A program made the position numbers and the translations under genes. A stretch of DNA of 64,000 nt from Ignavibacteriota bacterium (GTDB lineage Bacteria > Bacteroidota > Ignavibacteria > Ignavibacteriales > Ignavibacteriaceae): positions 936,001-1,000,000 of the forward strand of contig CP053447.1 of assembly GCA_013285425.1 (NCBI GenBank), written 5' to 3'. Every line of letters starts with the position of its first letter. Position 1 is the stretch's first letter. Below the pieces are notes generated by a model. The model saw only the letters and a list, made by a program, of their open reading frames with translations. It was not told where the DNA came from and ran no database searches. Of the stretch, positions 46,289 through 55,869 are shown in pieces.

Positions 46289-47713
46289 TTAATTAATAGG
46301 TAACTTTATTATAAATGATGTGCCTTCATTGAATTTGCTTTTAATTTTTATATCACCCTGAAAACTTTTTACAATTCCATAACTTACCCATAATCCTAAA
46401 CCGGTTCCTTTTCCCTCTGTTTTAGAAGTAAAAAATGGTTCAAACACTTTATTTAATTTATCTTCCTTAATTCCAATTCCAGTATCAGAGAAAGTTATTG
46501 TTACTTCATTATCAGTGCTTTCAGATTTTACCGAAATCTTTTCAATCTTATTATTTCTTTTTTTCTCTACTATTGCATCAACAGAGTTTAGCAGGATATT
46601 AACAAATACTTGTTGTATCTGATCCGATATCAGAGGAAGCAAAGGGATAGTAGGACTTAAAGTTGTTTCAAAAATTATATTCTGAGCTTTTGTACCAACC
46701 TTAGTTATTTCAACAGCTTCTTTGATAACAGAATTAATATCTGTCAGCTCTAATTCATAATTAGAAGGTCTTGAGAAATCTACAAGATCCCGTATAATTT
46801 TGGATATTCTGGTAACCTGGCTTTTTACCAGATCTAATTTTTCATTTACAAACGGATCGGTGGAAATTCTTTGAGCAACTTGTACTAAAGCTGAAATAGA
46901 AGCCAAAGGATTTCCAACTTCATGAGCTATACCTGCGGCTAAGGTACCAATGCTTTCCATTTTTTGAGTATGAATTAATTGTCTTTCCAATGTTCGTTTT
47001 TCGGTCAGATCGCGATGAACACCGAAATAACCGGATACTTTTCCATTCTTATCCAAAATAGGAGATACAAGAAGCTGAGTAAAAAACGACTCACCATTTT
47101 TCTTAAGGTTTTCAATTTCACCAACCCAAACTTTGCCGCTTGAAACTGTATCCCACATTTTGTCCCAAAACTTAGATGAATTTTTTCCGCTGCCTAATAT
47201 GCTGGGATTTTTACCTATCAATTCATCTTTAGAATATCCGCTTGCATTTTCGAAAGCTTTATTAACATAAATCATTTTTCCGTTCAGGTCAGTTATCTGC
47301 AATGGATTAACTGTATTTTCTGCAACATTAAAAAATCTGATAAGATCCATTTCTTTCTTTTTCTCTTCACTGATATCTCTTGCAGTTACAAGTGTTAATC
47401 GTTCTTGGAATCCATGACTTTCAAATGGCACAAACGAAAGTTTGACATTTATAAAATTCTTTTTAAAAAACAATCTGGTTTCAATCTCTTCAGGTTTTCT
47501 AAGTTTTAATGATTTACTGAATAAGTTTTGAGTTTCATTTCTATCACATAGTTCTACATAATCGAAAAAAATATCGGTTTTGCCGTTTAATATTTCTAAT
47601 TTTTCACCTGAGGCTTTATTATAAAATCTAATATCTCCTTTATCATTAATTAAAAAGCACATATCCGGGAATCCATCGAAAAGTGAAAAATCTAATGTGA
47701 TATTTTGATTCAT
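46289..47713 (-). CDS. PAS-domain sensor histidine kinase
   Basis: A 474-residue kinase without clear membrane segments, so probably cytoplasmic. Two PAS domains (about 10-120 and 125-245; the second has GKNPSILGSGK and GYFGVHRDLTEKR) precede the HisKA dimerisation helix with the phosphoacceptor His264 in AAGIAHEVGNPLAS. The ATPase part has the N box VNILLNSVDAIVEK, G1 FSDTGIGI, and F/G2 FEPFFTSKTEGKGTGLGL. This is the NtrB-like kinase type that pairs with NtrC-like activators, and its gene lies 12 bp before such a regulator. PAS sensing of redox or a small ligand is possible, but no heme or flavin motif could be recognised by eye. Confidence 0.93.
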   Translation of the reverse strand: MNQNITLDFSLFDGFPDMCFLINDKGDIRFYNKASGEKLEILNGKTDIFFDYVELCDRNETQNLFSKSLKLRKPEEIETRLFFKKNFINVKLSFVPFESHGFQERLTLVTARDISEEKKKEMDLIRFFNVAENTVNPLQITDLNGKMIYVNKAFENASGYSKDELIGKNPSILGSGKNSSKFWDKMWDTVSSGKVWVGEIENLKKNGESFFTQLLVSPILDKNGKVSGYFGVHRDLTEKRTLERQLIHTQKMESIGTLAAGIAHEVGNPLASISALVQVAQRISTDPFVNEKLDLVKSQVTRISKIIRDLVDFSRPSNYELELTDINSVIKEAVEITKVGTKAQNIIFETTLSPTIPLLPLISDQIQQVFVNILLNSVDAIVEKKRNNKIEKISVKSESTDNEVTITFSDTGIGIKEDKLNKVFEPFFTSKTEGKGTGLGLWVSYGIVKSFQGDIKIKSKFNEGTSFIIKLPIN

Positions 47714-47836
47714 TGGAGCTAAAAATTTCTTATAAAAACTATTGCCCTAAAATAAACAATCCTTAGCGATTTATTAAACCTAAAATGAAGCACTTTTTCA
47801 ACAAATTCGTAAATTTCGGCAAGATAAAATATTGTT

Positions 47837-48319
47837 ATGAGCGAGCTGATTAACATTTTAAAATACAGACTTGTATGGATTAATATTACTGCTGCAATTA
47901 TTGCGGTAATAATCTCATTTTATTGGTATGGATTTTCAGCATTTGCTTTTGTTTTGATAAGCAATTTGTTTGATATTTTCGGTTATCATTTTGCACTTAT
48001 AAGAAGAACAACACAGCTTCCTGAAAAGATAATTATTAGATCTTACAGGATTAATCAGTTCTTGTTCGATGTGTTATTACTTTTGATGATTGGATTTGTA
48101 TTCGATTGGATTGCAGCATTAGCTGGCTGGATTATGAAGAATTTTGGTCTTCAGGATGTTTTATATTACATCTTTTTGAAAATGAAATTACCCGATAAAT
48201 GGACATGGATGAAATGGACTCCGCTTGGTTTTTTTAAAGGCACTCTTAGTAAAAGCGAAGTTTTGATTCAATCATTTATTGGAATTTTAATTGCGGTTTT
48301 ATTACTGATCTTAAGATAA
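47837..48319 (+). CDS. Hypothetical membrane protein, 160 aa
   Basis: A small integral membrane protein with about four hydrophobic segments (about 12-30, 33-50, 72-98 and 140-159) and a conserved-looking amphipathic stretch KMKLPDKWTWMKWTPLGFFK between helices 3 and 4. I do not recognise the family. It lies 12 bp before the nitrilase gene on the same strand and is divergent from the histidine kinase, so it may form a two-gene operon with the nitrilase. Confidence 0.7.
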   Translation: MSELINILKYRLVWINITAAIIAVIISFYWYGFSAFAFVLISNLFDIFGYHFALIRRTTQLPEKIIIRSYRINQFLFDVLLLLMIGFVFDWIAALAGWIMKNFGLQDVLYYIFLKMKLPDKWTWMKWTPLGFFKGTLSKSEVLIQSFIGILIAVLLLILR

Positions 48320-48331
48320 AGGAGATATTAA

Positions 48332-49102
48332 ATGAATAAAAAAATTATTGTTGGATTGGTTCAGTACTCTCCTGTTTGGGAAGATAAACTTTCAAACCAG
48401 CAGAGGATTAAAAAGCTGATTGAGCAAACCGGTAATATTGATTTGCTTGTATTTCCTGAAATGACTTTAACAGGGTTTACTATGAAGTCAGCAGATTTTG
48501 CCGAAGAGTTAAAAGGAGAATCATATTCATTTTTTTTAGAACTTGCAAAAATTAAAAAATGTGCAATAATGTACGGAGTTATTGAAAAGGGGAAGAACAA
48601 AAATTTTAATACGCTTGTTCATCTAAATAATCAAGGAAAAATAATTAAGACCTATAGAAAAATTCATCCTTTTTCTTATTCAAAAGAAGATAAAAATTAT
48701 GGAAAAGGAAAAGATATTGTGATAAGCAAGGTTCAAGGATTCAAAATTGGGCTTTCAATCTGTTATGATCTTAGATTTCCCGAATTGTACAGATTTTACG
48801 GTAAGGAGAAAGTTGATATAATAATTGATATTGCCAATTGGCCTGATACAAGAATAGAGCATTGGCGTACTTTATTAAAAGCACGTGCAATTGAAAATCA
48901 ATGTTTTGTTGTTGGCGTTAACAGAGTTGGCAGTGATCCTTATGTGAATTATAATGGTTTTAGTTCTGTGTTTAATCCGATGGGTAAAGAATTATTAGCT
49001 GTTGAAAATAAAGAGAAAATCTTTGATGTTGAAATTGATAAAGCTTTGGTAAATGAAGTCAGGGAGAATCTGCCTTTTTTAAAAGACATCAGATTAATTT
49101 GA
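48332..49102 (+). CDS. Carbon-nitrogen hydrolase (nitrilase/omega-amidase type)
   Basis: A 256-residue nitrilase-superfamily enzyme. The catalytic triad is visible: Glu in LLVFPEMTLTG, Lys in TYRKIHPF and Cys in LSICYDLRFPELY. The size and the YDLRFPELYR motif suit an omega-amidase (Nit2-like) that hydrolyses alpha-ketoglutaramate or related amides. It acts in the cytoplasm. AAGGAG lies eight bases before the ATG. The small membrane protein gene upstream is 12 bp away. The precise substrate is uncertain. Confidence 0.9.
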   Translation: MNKKIIVGLVQYSPVWEDKLSNQQRIKKLIEQTGNIDLLVFPEMTLTGFTMKSADFAEELKGESYSFFLELAKIKKCAIMYGVIEKGKNKNFNTLVHLNNQGKIIKTYRKIHPFSYSKEDKNYGKGKDIVISKVQGFKIGLSICYDLRFPELYRFYGKEKVDIIIDIANWPDTRIEHWRTLLKARAIENQCFVVGVNRVGSDPYVNYNGFSSVFNPMGKELLAVENKEKIFDVEIDKALVNEVRENLPFLKDIRLI

Positions 49103-49144
49103 GTTATTGTCAATTAGAGTTTTTATCAGTAACTCTTTAAGGAT

Positions 49145-49552
49145 TTAGACTCTCTTAGTTTTTATCATGATTAAATGGATTGAAACACCTACAGCTATTG
49201 CAAGCAGTAGTAATTTTATAGGTAAACTTTCAGTTAACATAAATGCTGAAACTAAGATAGTAATCCAGAGAAAAATTATATTTATTACCTTGCTTCCTAT
49301 GGTTAATCCTGTTTTATCCTGATAATTCTTTAATAGTGCACCGAGTATTTTATGATTCCTTAACCATTCGTTAACTTTGGGTGAGCTTCTTACAAAACAA
49401 GCAGAGGCAAGTATCAGGAAAATAGTAGTAGGTAATACTGGTAAGAAGATTCCAATTATTCCTATAGCAACCAGTAAAATACCGCTAACAAAGTATGCAT
49501 ACTTATAAATAACCGGTAATGTTTTGACTTCTGTTATTTGCTCTTTTTCCAT
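49145..49552 (-). CDS. DUF454 (YbaN family) inner-membrane protein
   Basis: A 135-residue protein with about four membrane segments. The family signature is plain: GIFLPVLPTTIFLILASACF followed by RSSPKVNEWLRNHKILG. DUF454 proteins are small inner-membrane proteins of unknown function, found next to many pathways. The gene is alone on the minus strand, with a 164-bp divergent gap to the thioesterase gene. No function can be stated. Confidence 0.88.
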   Translation of the reverse strand: MEKEQITEVKTLPVIYKYAYFVSGILLVAIGIIGIFLPVLPTTIFLILASACFVRSSPKVNEWLRNHKILGALLKNYQDKTGLTIGSKVINIIFLWITILVSAFMLTESLPIKLLLLAIAVGVSIHLIMIKTKRV

Positions 49553-49716
49553 GCTGAGAAGTTAGTTTAATTTTGAAATCAAAATAACAATTTTTTGAAT
49601 AAATTATAATTAAGTTTTTAACTTTATTGTAATCGCGTAATTATTTTATAATTTGATTTTAAGACTTAATAAAAAATGTAATTGTTTTCATAACATAAAA
49701 ATTAATAAGTAATATT

Positions 49717-50115
49717 ATGCATGAACTAAAAAGAAAAATTAATTTTTTTGATTGTGATCCGGCAGGAATAATCTTTTACTCCCGGATTTTTGAGTTTTGT
49801 CATTCAGCTTACGAAGAAATGATTTCGAGTTTCAATCTAAAAGAAAATTACTGGATGAATGAAAAATATGTTGTTCCTATTATTCATTCTGAAAGTGAGT
49901 ATGTAAAACCAATTAAATATGGTGACGAGATCACTATTGTTGTTCAGGTTTCACAATTACGTGACTCATCTTTTGAATTAACTTACACAATAAAAAGAGA
50001 TAAAACTTTGTGCAGTCATGTTAAGACAGTCCATGTTTTTGTTGATAAAAAAAGCTGGAAGAAAAAAGAAATGTGTAATGATTTAAAAGAAGGATTGAAG
50101 AGACATATTATTTAA
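49717..50115 (+). CDS. Hotdog acyl-CoA thioesterase, probably DHNA-CoA hydrolase
   Basis: A 132-residue 4HBT-type hotdog enzyme. The catalytic Asp is in FFDCDPAGIIFYSRIFEF, which is the 4-hydroxybenzoyl-CoA thioesterase signature with the DPAG turn. It is convergent with menE, overlapping its 3' end by 8 bp, beside the menaquinone gene set. Hydrolysis of 1,4-dihydroxy-2-naphthoyl-CoA, the step after MenB and before MenA, is therefore the best guess, and the other genes of that route lie adjacent. Hotdog enzymes are promiscuous, so the assignment depends on context. Confidence 0.75.
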   Translation: MHELKRKINFFDCDPAGIIFYSRIFEFCHSAYEEMISSFNLKENYWMNEKYVVPIIHSESEYVKPIKYGDEITIVVQVSQLRDSSFELTYTIKRDKTLCSHVKTVHVFVDKKSWKKKEMCNDLKEGLKRHII

Positions 50116-51526
50116 ATATTTTCCTGATCTTTTCACGTTCTAATTTATCAAGACTTGTTTTTGGCAATTCGGCGGTAAAAAAATATTTTTTTGGAATTTT
50201 ATATCCGGCAATTAATGGCTTCAAGAATTCTTTTATCTTTTTCTCATTTATTGATTCATCATCTGTAACCAGAGCACAAGCAACGATTTGTCCCCATATT
50301 TTATTTTGCTGAGGGAAAACACACACCTCTTTTATTCCATTAATTTTTAGAATAACTCTTTCAACTTCAATTGGATTTACATTTTCACCTCCGGTAATAA
50401 TAAGATCATTCCTGCGGGCTTCAATAAAAAGATGTCCATCGTCGTCTGTAAATCCGATATCACCCGAATGAAAGAATCCATCAACTAATTTTTCAGAGGT
50501 TTCTTTTTTATCATTTAAATAATATTTAAACAGACATTTTGATCTGATCAATAGCTCAGACAAGTCAGATATATTTATTTGAACATCTTTAAAAGGCTTT
50601 CCTGAAGAAAAGGGCTTCTTCATTAATTCATTGCCTGAAATTGCAGTTATCATTGATCCGGTTTCAGACGAACCATAAACACGATAAGGCTTCCAGCCGA
50701 GGTTCTCGGCTTTTATTATCAATTCATCATCTGTAAAACCTCCGCCAATTAGAGAAACCCTTAATGAGTTTCCGGGAGATTTCTTTTCATCAATCATTCT
50801 TTTTAACTGTGTTGATACAAATGATAAGTGAGTCGGGTTAAATTTTATTATTGATTCAGCAAGTTCATCTGTTTGAATTGATTTTGATGTTATCAGGGTG
50901 CATCCGAAAAAGAGTGAGCGGCAGATTATTTGAAATCCACCGATATGATAGAAGGGGAGTGATGCCAGCCATTTATCTTTCTCCTGATGTTTTAAAATAA
51001 CATTTCCATTTTCAATATTGTTTATTAAAGACAGGAAAGTATGAACAACTCCTTTTGGCTTACCGGCTGAGCCAGAAGTAAATATAACTACAGCTTCATT
51101 TTCTAATTCAGGAATTTCAAATTCATTATTTAATGTTGGTTCAGTATTAAAATCACTTATCAGAATTAATTCGGTTTCTTGGGGATGATCAAAGTTAAAA
51201 GATGTTCTATCGGATATTAAGAATTTTATCTGATGATCATTAAGTATTTGTTCAATTTCGGAATCAAGCAGTTTTGTGTTTATCGGGACAGGTACAGCAC
51301 CTATTAACCAAAGTGCGATTACACTTTTAACAAAAAATACCTGATCATCTGTAAAAACCGCAGCATATTTCTTTTTGCCAATCTTATATGATAATAGAAA
51401 TTCTGAGAAGCTTTTTGAAGAATTGAAAAGAGAATAATATGATATCTCATTCTCTGAATTTTTAATTGCTGTTAAATCCTTCCTGTTGGAAAAATTAAAA
51501 AAGCTGTTGTTAAATGAATCCTTCAC
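50108..51526 (-). CDS. menE: o-Succinylbenzoate-CoA ligase
   Basis: A 472-residue ANL-family adenylating enzyme. Motifs are the ATP loop VIFTSGSAGKPKGVVHT, YRVYGSSETGSM, FHSGDIGFTDDDGHLFIEAR and the C-terminal Lys in PKTSLDKLERE. The size and position as the last gene of the menaquinone cluster identify it as the o-succinylbenzoate ligase, which activates OSB with CoA before MenB closes the ring. The start is GTG at 51526; no ATG lies near the N-terminus. It follows menA by 13 bp. Its 3' end overlaps the convergent thioesterase gene. Confidence 0.88.
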   Translation of the reverse strand: MKDSFNNSFFNFSNRKDLTAIKNSENEISYYSLFNSSKSFSEFLLSYKIGKKKYAAVFTDDQVFFVKSVIALWLIGAVPVPINTKLLDSEIEQILNDHQIKFLISDRTSFNFDHPQETELILISDFNTEPTLNNEFEIPELENEAVVIFTSGSAGKPKGVVHTFLSLINNIENGNVILKHQEKDKWLASLPFYHIGGFQIICRSLFFGCTLITSKSIQTDELAESIIKFNPTHLSFVSTQLKRMIDEKKSPGNSLRVSLIGGGFTDDELIIKAENLGWKPYRVYGSSETGSMITAISGNELMKKPFSSGKPFKDVQINISDLSELLIRSKCLFKYYLNDKKETSEKLVDGFFHSGDIGFTDDDGHLFIEARRNDLIITGGENVNPIEVERVILKINGIKEVCVFPQQNKIWGQIVACALVTDDESINEKKIKEFLKPLIAGYKIPKKYFFTAELPKTSLDKLEREKIRKIFK

Positions 51527-51539
51527 TTTAATTCTAAAA

Positions 51540-52442
51540 TTATTTTCCCAGAATTATTCCGGCAGAAAAGAGAAAACCAAACAGAGCAGAAAATTTAGCA
51601 GTTAATTCAAGTGTCTTATTTAATTGGGTTCCGTTGAAAGCAAATAACATTTTTATCAGCATAATTGCAAAAGGCAAGGTTGTGTACGGCAAAAAGATCC
51701 ATAATTCAAAATCATATTTAATGTTAAGAAGAAATGGGACGAAAAATGAAAGCAGAATAAAAAAGATATATTCATAGCGTGAGAACTCTCTGCCGAGTAA
51801 AACTGCAAGTGTGTTTTTACCAGCTTTTTTATCTTCTTCTATATCGCGGTAATTATTAACGATTAAAATATTTGTAACTAATGCTCCAACAGGCAATGAA
51901 GTAACAAATGAAAGAGCTGTGAATTCTTTCAAATGCAAATAATATGTTCCTACAGTTCCAATGATTCCAAAAAATATAAAAACAAAAATATCGCCAAGTC
52001 CATTATATGCAAGAGGAAATGGTCCTGCAGTATAAGCTAATCCGAAAATTATTGATAGAATACCAATCCAAAGTATAACGAGACCAACTGAATAGACAAG
52101 ATATAAACCAAAAAGAAAAGCTAAACCAAAAATTACAACTATTCCGATTTCCATTTCCCTAACGGTAATCAATCCGGCTGCTAAAACTCTTTGCGGTCCT
52201 TTTCTTTCTTTTGTATCTGATCCTTTCAGGTGATCATAAAGATCATTTGTAAAGTTCGTACCTATTTGAATAAGAATTGAACATAAAAGAGCAATCAAAG
52301 AATACATTGGATAAAATTTTCCCTGATTATATGCTAAAGAAGAACCAACTATTACCGGAACGAGAGCTGCGGGTAAGGTTCTTGGTCTGCTTGCTAAAAT
52401 CCAGCTTTGCAATTTTGAATTTATTTTTATTACTTCAGCCAT
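51540..52442 (-). CDS. menA: 1,4-Dihydroxy-2-naphthoate octaprenyltransferase
   Basis: A 300-residue UbiA-type prenyltransferase with about eight to nine membrane helices. The two Asp-rich sites are NFTNDLYDHLKGSDTKERKG and VNNYRDIEEDKKAGKNTLA, which bind the prenyl diphosphate with Mg2+. The start SWILASRPRTLPAALVPVI is typical of MenA. It attaches the prenyl tail to DHNA to give demethylmenaquinone. Its start overlaps the menB stop by one base (TAATG), so translation is coupled. Confidence 0.94.
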   Translation of the reverse strand: MAEVIKINSKLQSWILASRPRTLPAALVPVIVGSSLAYNQGKFYPMYSLIALLCSILIQIGTNFTNDLYDHLKGSDTKERKGPQRVLAAGLITVREMEIGIVVIFGLAFLFGLYLVYSVGLVILWIGILSIIFGLAYTAGPFPLAYNGLGDIFVFIFFGIIGTVGTYYLHLKEFTALSFVTSLPVGALVTNILIVNNYRDIEEDKKAGKNTLAVLLGREFSRYEYIFFILLSFFVPFLLNIKYDFELWIFLPYTTLPFAIMLIKMLFAFNGTQLNKTLELTAKFSALFGFLFSAGIILGK

Positions 52443-53275
52443 TAGGGGAGTTTCGGATACTTTTTAAAATCAGGTTTTCTTTTTTCGTTATATGCTTTCT
52501 TACCTTCCTTTGCTTCTTCACTCATATAATAAAGCAGAGTTGCATTACCAGCAAGCTCCTGAATACCGGTTTGTCCGTCAAGCTCAGCATTAAAAGCAGA
52601 TTTAAGTAAACGAATAGCCATCGGACTATGATGTAAAATTTCATTTGCCCAGATAATACCTTCCTCTTCAAGTTTATCAACAGAAACAACTTTGTTAACT
52701 AAACCCATTTCCAAAGCTTCTTTTGCGTTATACTGTCTGCATAAATACCAGATTTCACGTGCCTTCTTTTGTCCTATAATTCTTGCAAGATAACTTGAAC
52801 CAAAGCCGCCGTCAAAACTACCTACTTTTGGTCCGGTCTGTCCGAAGATTGCATTATCAGCCGCAATTGTCAAATCACAAACAACATGAAGAACATGACC
52901 GCCGCCTATTGCATATCCAGCAACCAGAGCAATAACAACTTTAGGAATACTTCTGATAAGCTTTTGTAAATCAAGAACGTTTAATCTTGGAACTCCATCT
53001 TTTCCAACATAACCCATATCTCCACGGATACTTTGATCGCCGCCTGAACAGAAAGCATATTTACCATCTTTTGCAGGTCCGTAACCGGTAAGTAATATTA
53101 CTCCGATAGATTGATCTTCCCTTGCATCTGAAAAAGCTTCAAACATTTCAAAAACTGTTTCAGGTCTGAATGCATTTCTTTTTTCAGGTCTGTTAATAGT
53201 TATCTTTGCTATACCATCCATTTTTTCATAGATGATATCATTATAATCTTTAACTTTTTTCCAATTAGATTTCAT
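52442..53275 (-). CDS. menB: 1,4-Dihydroxy-2-naphthoyl-CoA synthase
   Basis: A 277-residue crotonase-fold enzyme. The MenB-specific blocks are [20 protein letters not shown] and [20 protein letters not shown], and [11 protein letters not shown] forms the oxyanion-hole area. It closes the second ring of the naphthoquinone from OSB-CoA. The gene lies 10 bp after menH and shares one base with menA. This start gives the usual MenB N-terminus. Confidence 0.96.
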   Translation of the reverse strand: MKSNWKKVKDYNDIIYEKMDGIAKITINRPEKRNAFRPETVFEMFEAFSDAREDQSIGVILLTGYGPAKDGKYAFCSGGDQSIRGDMGYVGKDGVPRLNVLDLQKLIRSIPKVVIALVAGYAIGGGHVLHVVCDLTIAADNAIFGQTGPKVGSFDGGFGSSYLARIIGQKKAREIWYLCRQYNAKEALEMGLVNKVVSVDKLEEEGIIWANEILHHSPMAIRLLKSAFNAELDGQTGIQELAGNATLLYYMSEEAKEGKKAYNEKRKPDFKKYPKLP

Positions 53276-53285
53276 AAATACTTTC

Positions 53286-54107
53286 TTAAAATTGACTTAA
53301 ATAATTGGTTACAATTTCTATAAATCTTTTTGGTTCTTCAAGGTGAGTATTGTGACCTGAGTTACGTACTATTTTATGCTTAGCTTTAAAAAATCTTTTT
53401 ACAATTCTTGCATTAATACCAGTAAACTTGCTATCAAGATCACCGGTTATAAGTAAAACTTTAAAAGGAATTTTTTTTAGTTGATCATGAACCGGCGGCA
53501 TTATTCCTGTACTAAATCCTCTTAAAGAGTTTGCATATCCGATTTTATTTACTGCTGCTTTTTTCTTTTTCAATATTTTAAGTTTGTCATTTGAAAATCT
53601 TCGCTGCGTATTGAATAGTTCCTGATCACTCCAGAATTCAATAAACTCTTCAATTGAATGAGATTCTATATATTCAACAAGTTTTAAATCAGTTTCATAT
53701 CTCTTTTTACGCTCATCATCATTTTTAATTCCAGCAGTAGAACTCTCAAGAATTAATCCAATTACATCTTCCGGATAATTGATAGCAAAGTTTAATGCAA
53801 GTCTGCCGCCCATTGAGTAGCCAAGAAAAAATACTTTCTCTTTTGTAAGTTTATCCTTTATATACTTAAGCTGCTGTATCAATGAATCAACCGAATAAAG
53901 CTGACTATTAGATGGAGAATCACTTTTTCCATGTCCGGGTAAATCGATTGCAGCATAATTATATTTATCCGGCATCTGCTCTATAACAGGCTGCCAGTCT
54001 TCGGCACTTCCGGTAAAGCCATGTAAAAGTATTACAAATTTTTTATTTGGATCGATATCTGCAGTTAGCTCTGCATTAATCTTAATACCATTAATATCAA
54101 ACTTCAT
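53286..54107 (-). CDS. menH: 2-Succinyl-6-hydroxy-2,4-cyclohexadiene-1-carboxylate synthase
   Basis: A 273-residue alpha/beta hydrolase. The oxyanion motif is [12 protein letters not shown], the nucleophile Ser is in [12 protein letters not shown], and the His is in [11 protein letters not shown]. The short fold and its place between menD and menB fit MenH, which removes pyruvate from the MenD product. It overlaps menD by 11 bp at its start, implying coupled translation. A related hydrolase with another substrate cannot be ruled out from the motif alone. Confidence 0.88.
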   Translation of the reverse strand: MKFDINGIKINAELTADIDPNKKFVILLHGFTGSAEDWQPVIEQMPDKYNYAAIDLPGHGKSDSPSNSQLYSVDSLIQQLKYIKDKLTKEKVFFLGYSMGGRLALNFAINYPEDVIGLILESSTAGIKNDDERKKRYETDLKLVEYIESHSIEEFIEFWSDQELFNTQRRFSNDKLKILKKKKAAVNKIGYANSLRGFSTGIMPPVHDQLKKIPFKVLLITGDLDSKFTGINARIVKRFFKAKHKIVRNSGHNTHLEEPKRFIEIVTNYLSQF

Positions 54108-55869
54108 ATTTCCTCAAATAATTATCTATAGTTAATTCAGCCATTTTCCAATATTTATTTCTTAATGATAAAGAAGAATCAGAATTAGTCTTAATCTCAA
54201 ATACTGCCGGTTGTTTTCTAACAGCGGAAACTTTTAGGTGATTAATTAATTCCTGCCTTGTTTTAATTTCTCTGTAATCAATTCCAAAAGCCTGAACTAT
54301 CTTACTAAAATCAAGATTAGTCGGAGTCAAAAAGTACCTATCAAGAATATTTTTATGTTTTGCTATCGGTAAGAATTTAAATATTGCTCCGCAGTTATTA
54401 TTAATTAAAACAATCAACAAAGGAATTTTTAATTTTCTAATAGTTAATAAACTGTTAATATCATGGTAAAATGATTGATCACCAATTATTAAGTACATCG
54501 GTGTTTTCGACAAAGATGAAATGCCTGACGCTGTTGAAATTACGCCATCAATTCCGCTTGCCCCTCTGTTTTGATAAATAGTAATATCTTTTTTTAAAGA
54601 TGAAGTTAATAAATCAAGATCACGAATTGGAACGCTGTTTCCAACCATTACGCTGCTATTTGGCGGTATAGAATTTAAAACCTCTGAAATAATCTGGACT
54701 TCGTTTATTTTTTTTGTATCAAACAGGATTTTATTTTTTAATCGCTCCAGCATTAAGTCAATATCTTTAATTATATATAAAAATGGTCCTGTATCCCAGG
54801 TGAGTTTTTCTGCTGAGAGTTTTTCCAACAAAGCTGATTCATTTTGATCAATTATAAAATTAATTGCTTTATTGAATCTGAAATCTCCGAATTTATTTGC
54901 TATAAAAACCTTCACAGATTTTTTTGCTGTAAGTTTTTCAAAACGGGGAGAAGTAAGTGGTCTGCCAAAATGAATAATATATTTCAGATGAAATTTTTTA
55001 ATAAAATTATCTGAGCGTAAAAAAGAATCATAATTTGTAATGAGATTTGGAAAATCATCCTTATTAAATCTCAGTCCGCTTGTTGCATCAGCAAAAACCG
55101 GTAACGAAAATTTCAAAGAGTATTCATTAATTAATCTAAAAAAACTCCGATCAAAATTACCGGCACCAATTGTAATTAAACCAAAGTCTGATTTTCTTAA
55201 AGACGAGATTAGAGTATTTATATTTGCTTTGGTCTGATTATTTGTTTTACATTTAATGTTAACTGAATATTCTTCAGCTAATGTTTCAACTAATAATTTT
55301 TCTTCAAGGGAATCAGTAAAAGAATCCGGCTCCAGTGGTTTTTCAAATTGCAAATTAAAATGAACCGGACCTTTGTCTGTCCTGCTTGCAATATCAAAAG
55401 CCTTGATCAAAGATCCTTTAAACTTTTTGATACTTTTTAATGTAAGGTCTGGTAATCCGGTATCATAAAAGAAACGTATATGATTTTTGTAAATATTATC
55501 CTGATTAATTGTTTGATTTGCGCCAGTGTTTCGCAGATATGACGGTCTGTCTGCTGTGCAGACAATTAGTGGAACTCTGTTTTGATATGCTTCAATTACT
55601 GCAGGATATAATTCAGCAGTAGCTGTTCCGGAAGTTGTAATGACAATAACCGGAGTATTGGATTTTTTTGCTAAACCTAATGCAAAAAATCCTGAACTTC
55701 TTTCATCAACATGAACGAACGTTTTAATCTTTGAATTTTGAGAAATTGAATAAGTCAGCGGAGTGCTGCGGGAACCGGGAGAAATACAAGCATACTTAAC
55801 TCCACACTCAGCAAGCTGATCAACTAAAATATTTGACCAGATATAATTTCGATTTATTTTAATCTGCAT
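54097..55869 (-). CDS. menD: MenD (SEPHCHC synthase, ThDP-dependent)
   Basis: A 590-residue thiamine-diphosphate enzyme. N-terminal ISPGSRSTPLTYS with VHVDERSSGFFALGLAK is the MenD substrate-binding block, and the ThDP/Mg site is GDQSFYHDINSLLTIRK with NNNCGAIF. It joins 2-oxoglutarate to isochorismate in menaquinone synthesis. Overlaps of 11 bp with menF upstream and 11 bp with menH downstream show that the three are read as one unit. Confidence 0.95.
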   Translation of the reverse strand: MQIKINRNYIWSNILVDQLAECGVKYACISPGSRSTPLTYSISQNSKIKTFVHVDERSSGFFALGLAKKSNTPVIVITTSGTATAELYPAVIEAYQNRVPLIVCTADRPSYLRNTGANQTINQDNIYKNHIRFFYDTGLPDLTLKSIKKFKGSLIKAFDIASRTDKGPVHFNLQFEKPLEPDSFTDSLEEKLLVETLAEEYSVNIKCKTNNQTKANINTLISSLRKSDFGLITIGAGNFDRSFFRLINEYSLKFSLPVFADATSGLRFNKDDFPNLITNYDSFLRSDNFIKKFHLKYIIHFGRPLTSPRFEKLTAKKSVKVFIANKFGDFRFNKAINFIIDQNESALLEKLSAEKLTWDTGPFLYIIKDIDLMLERLKNKILFDTKKINEVQIISEVLNSIPPNSSVMVGNSVPIRDLDLLTSSLKKDITIYQNRGASGIDGVISTASGISSLSKTPMYLIIGDQSFYHDINSLLTIRKLKIPLLIVLINNNCGAIFKFLPIAKHKNILDRYFLTPTNLDFSKIVQAFGIDYREIKTRQELINHLKVSAVRKQPAVFEIKTNSDSSLSLRNKYWKMAELTIDNYLRKYEV

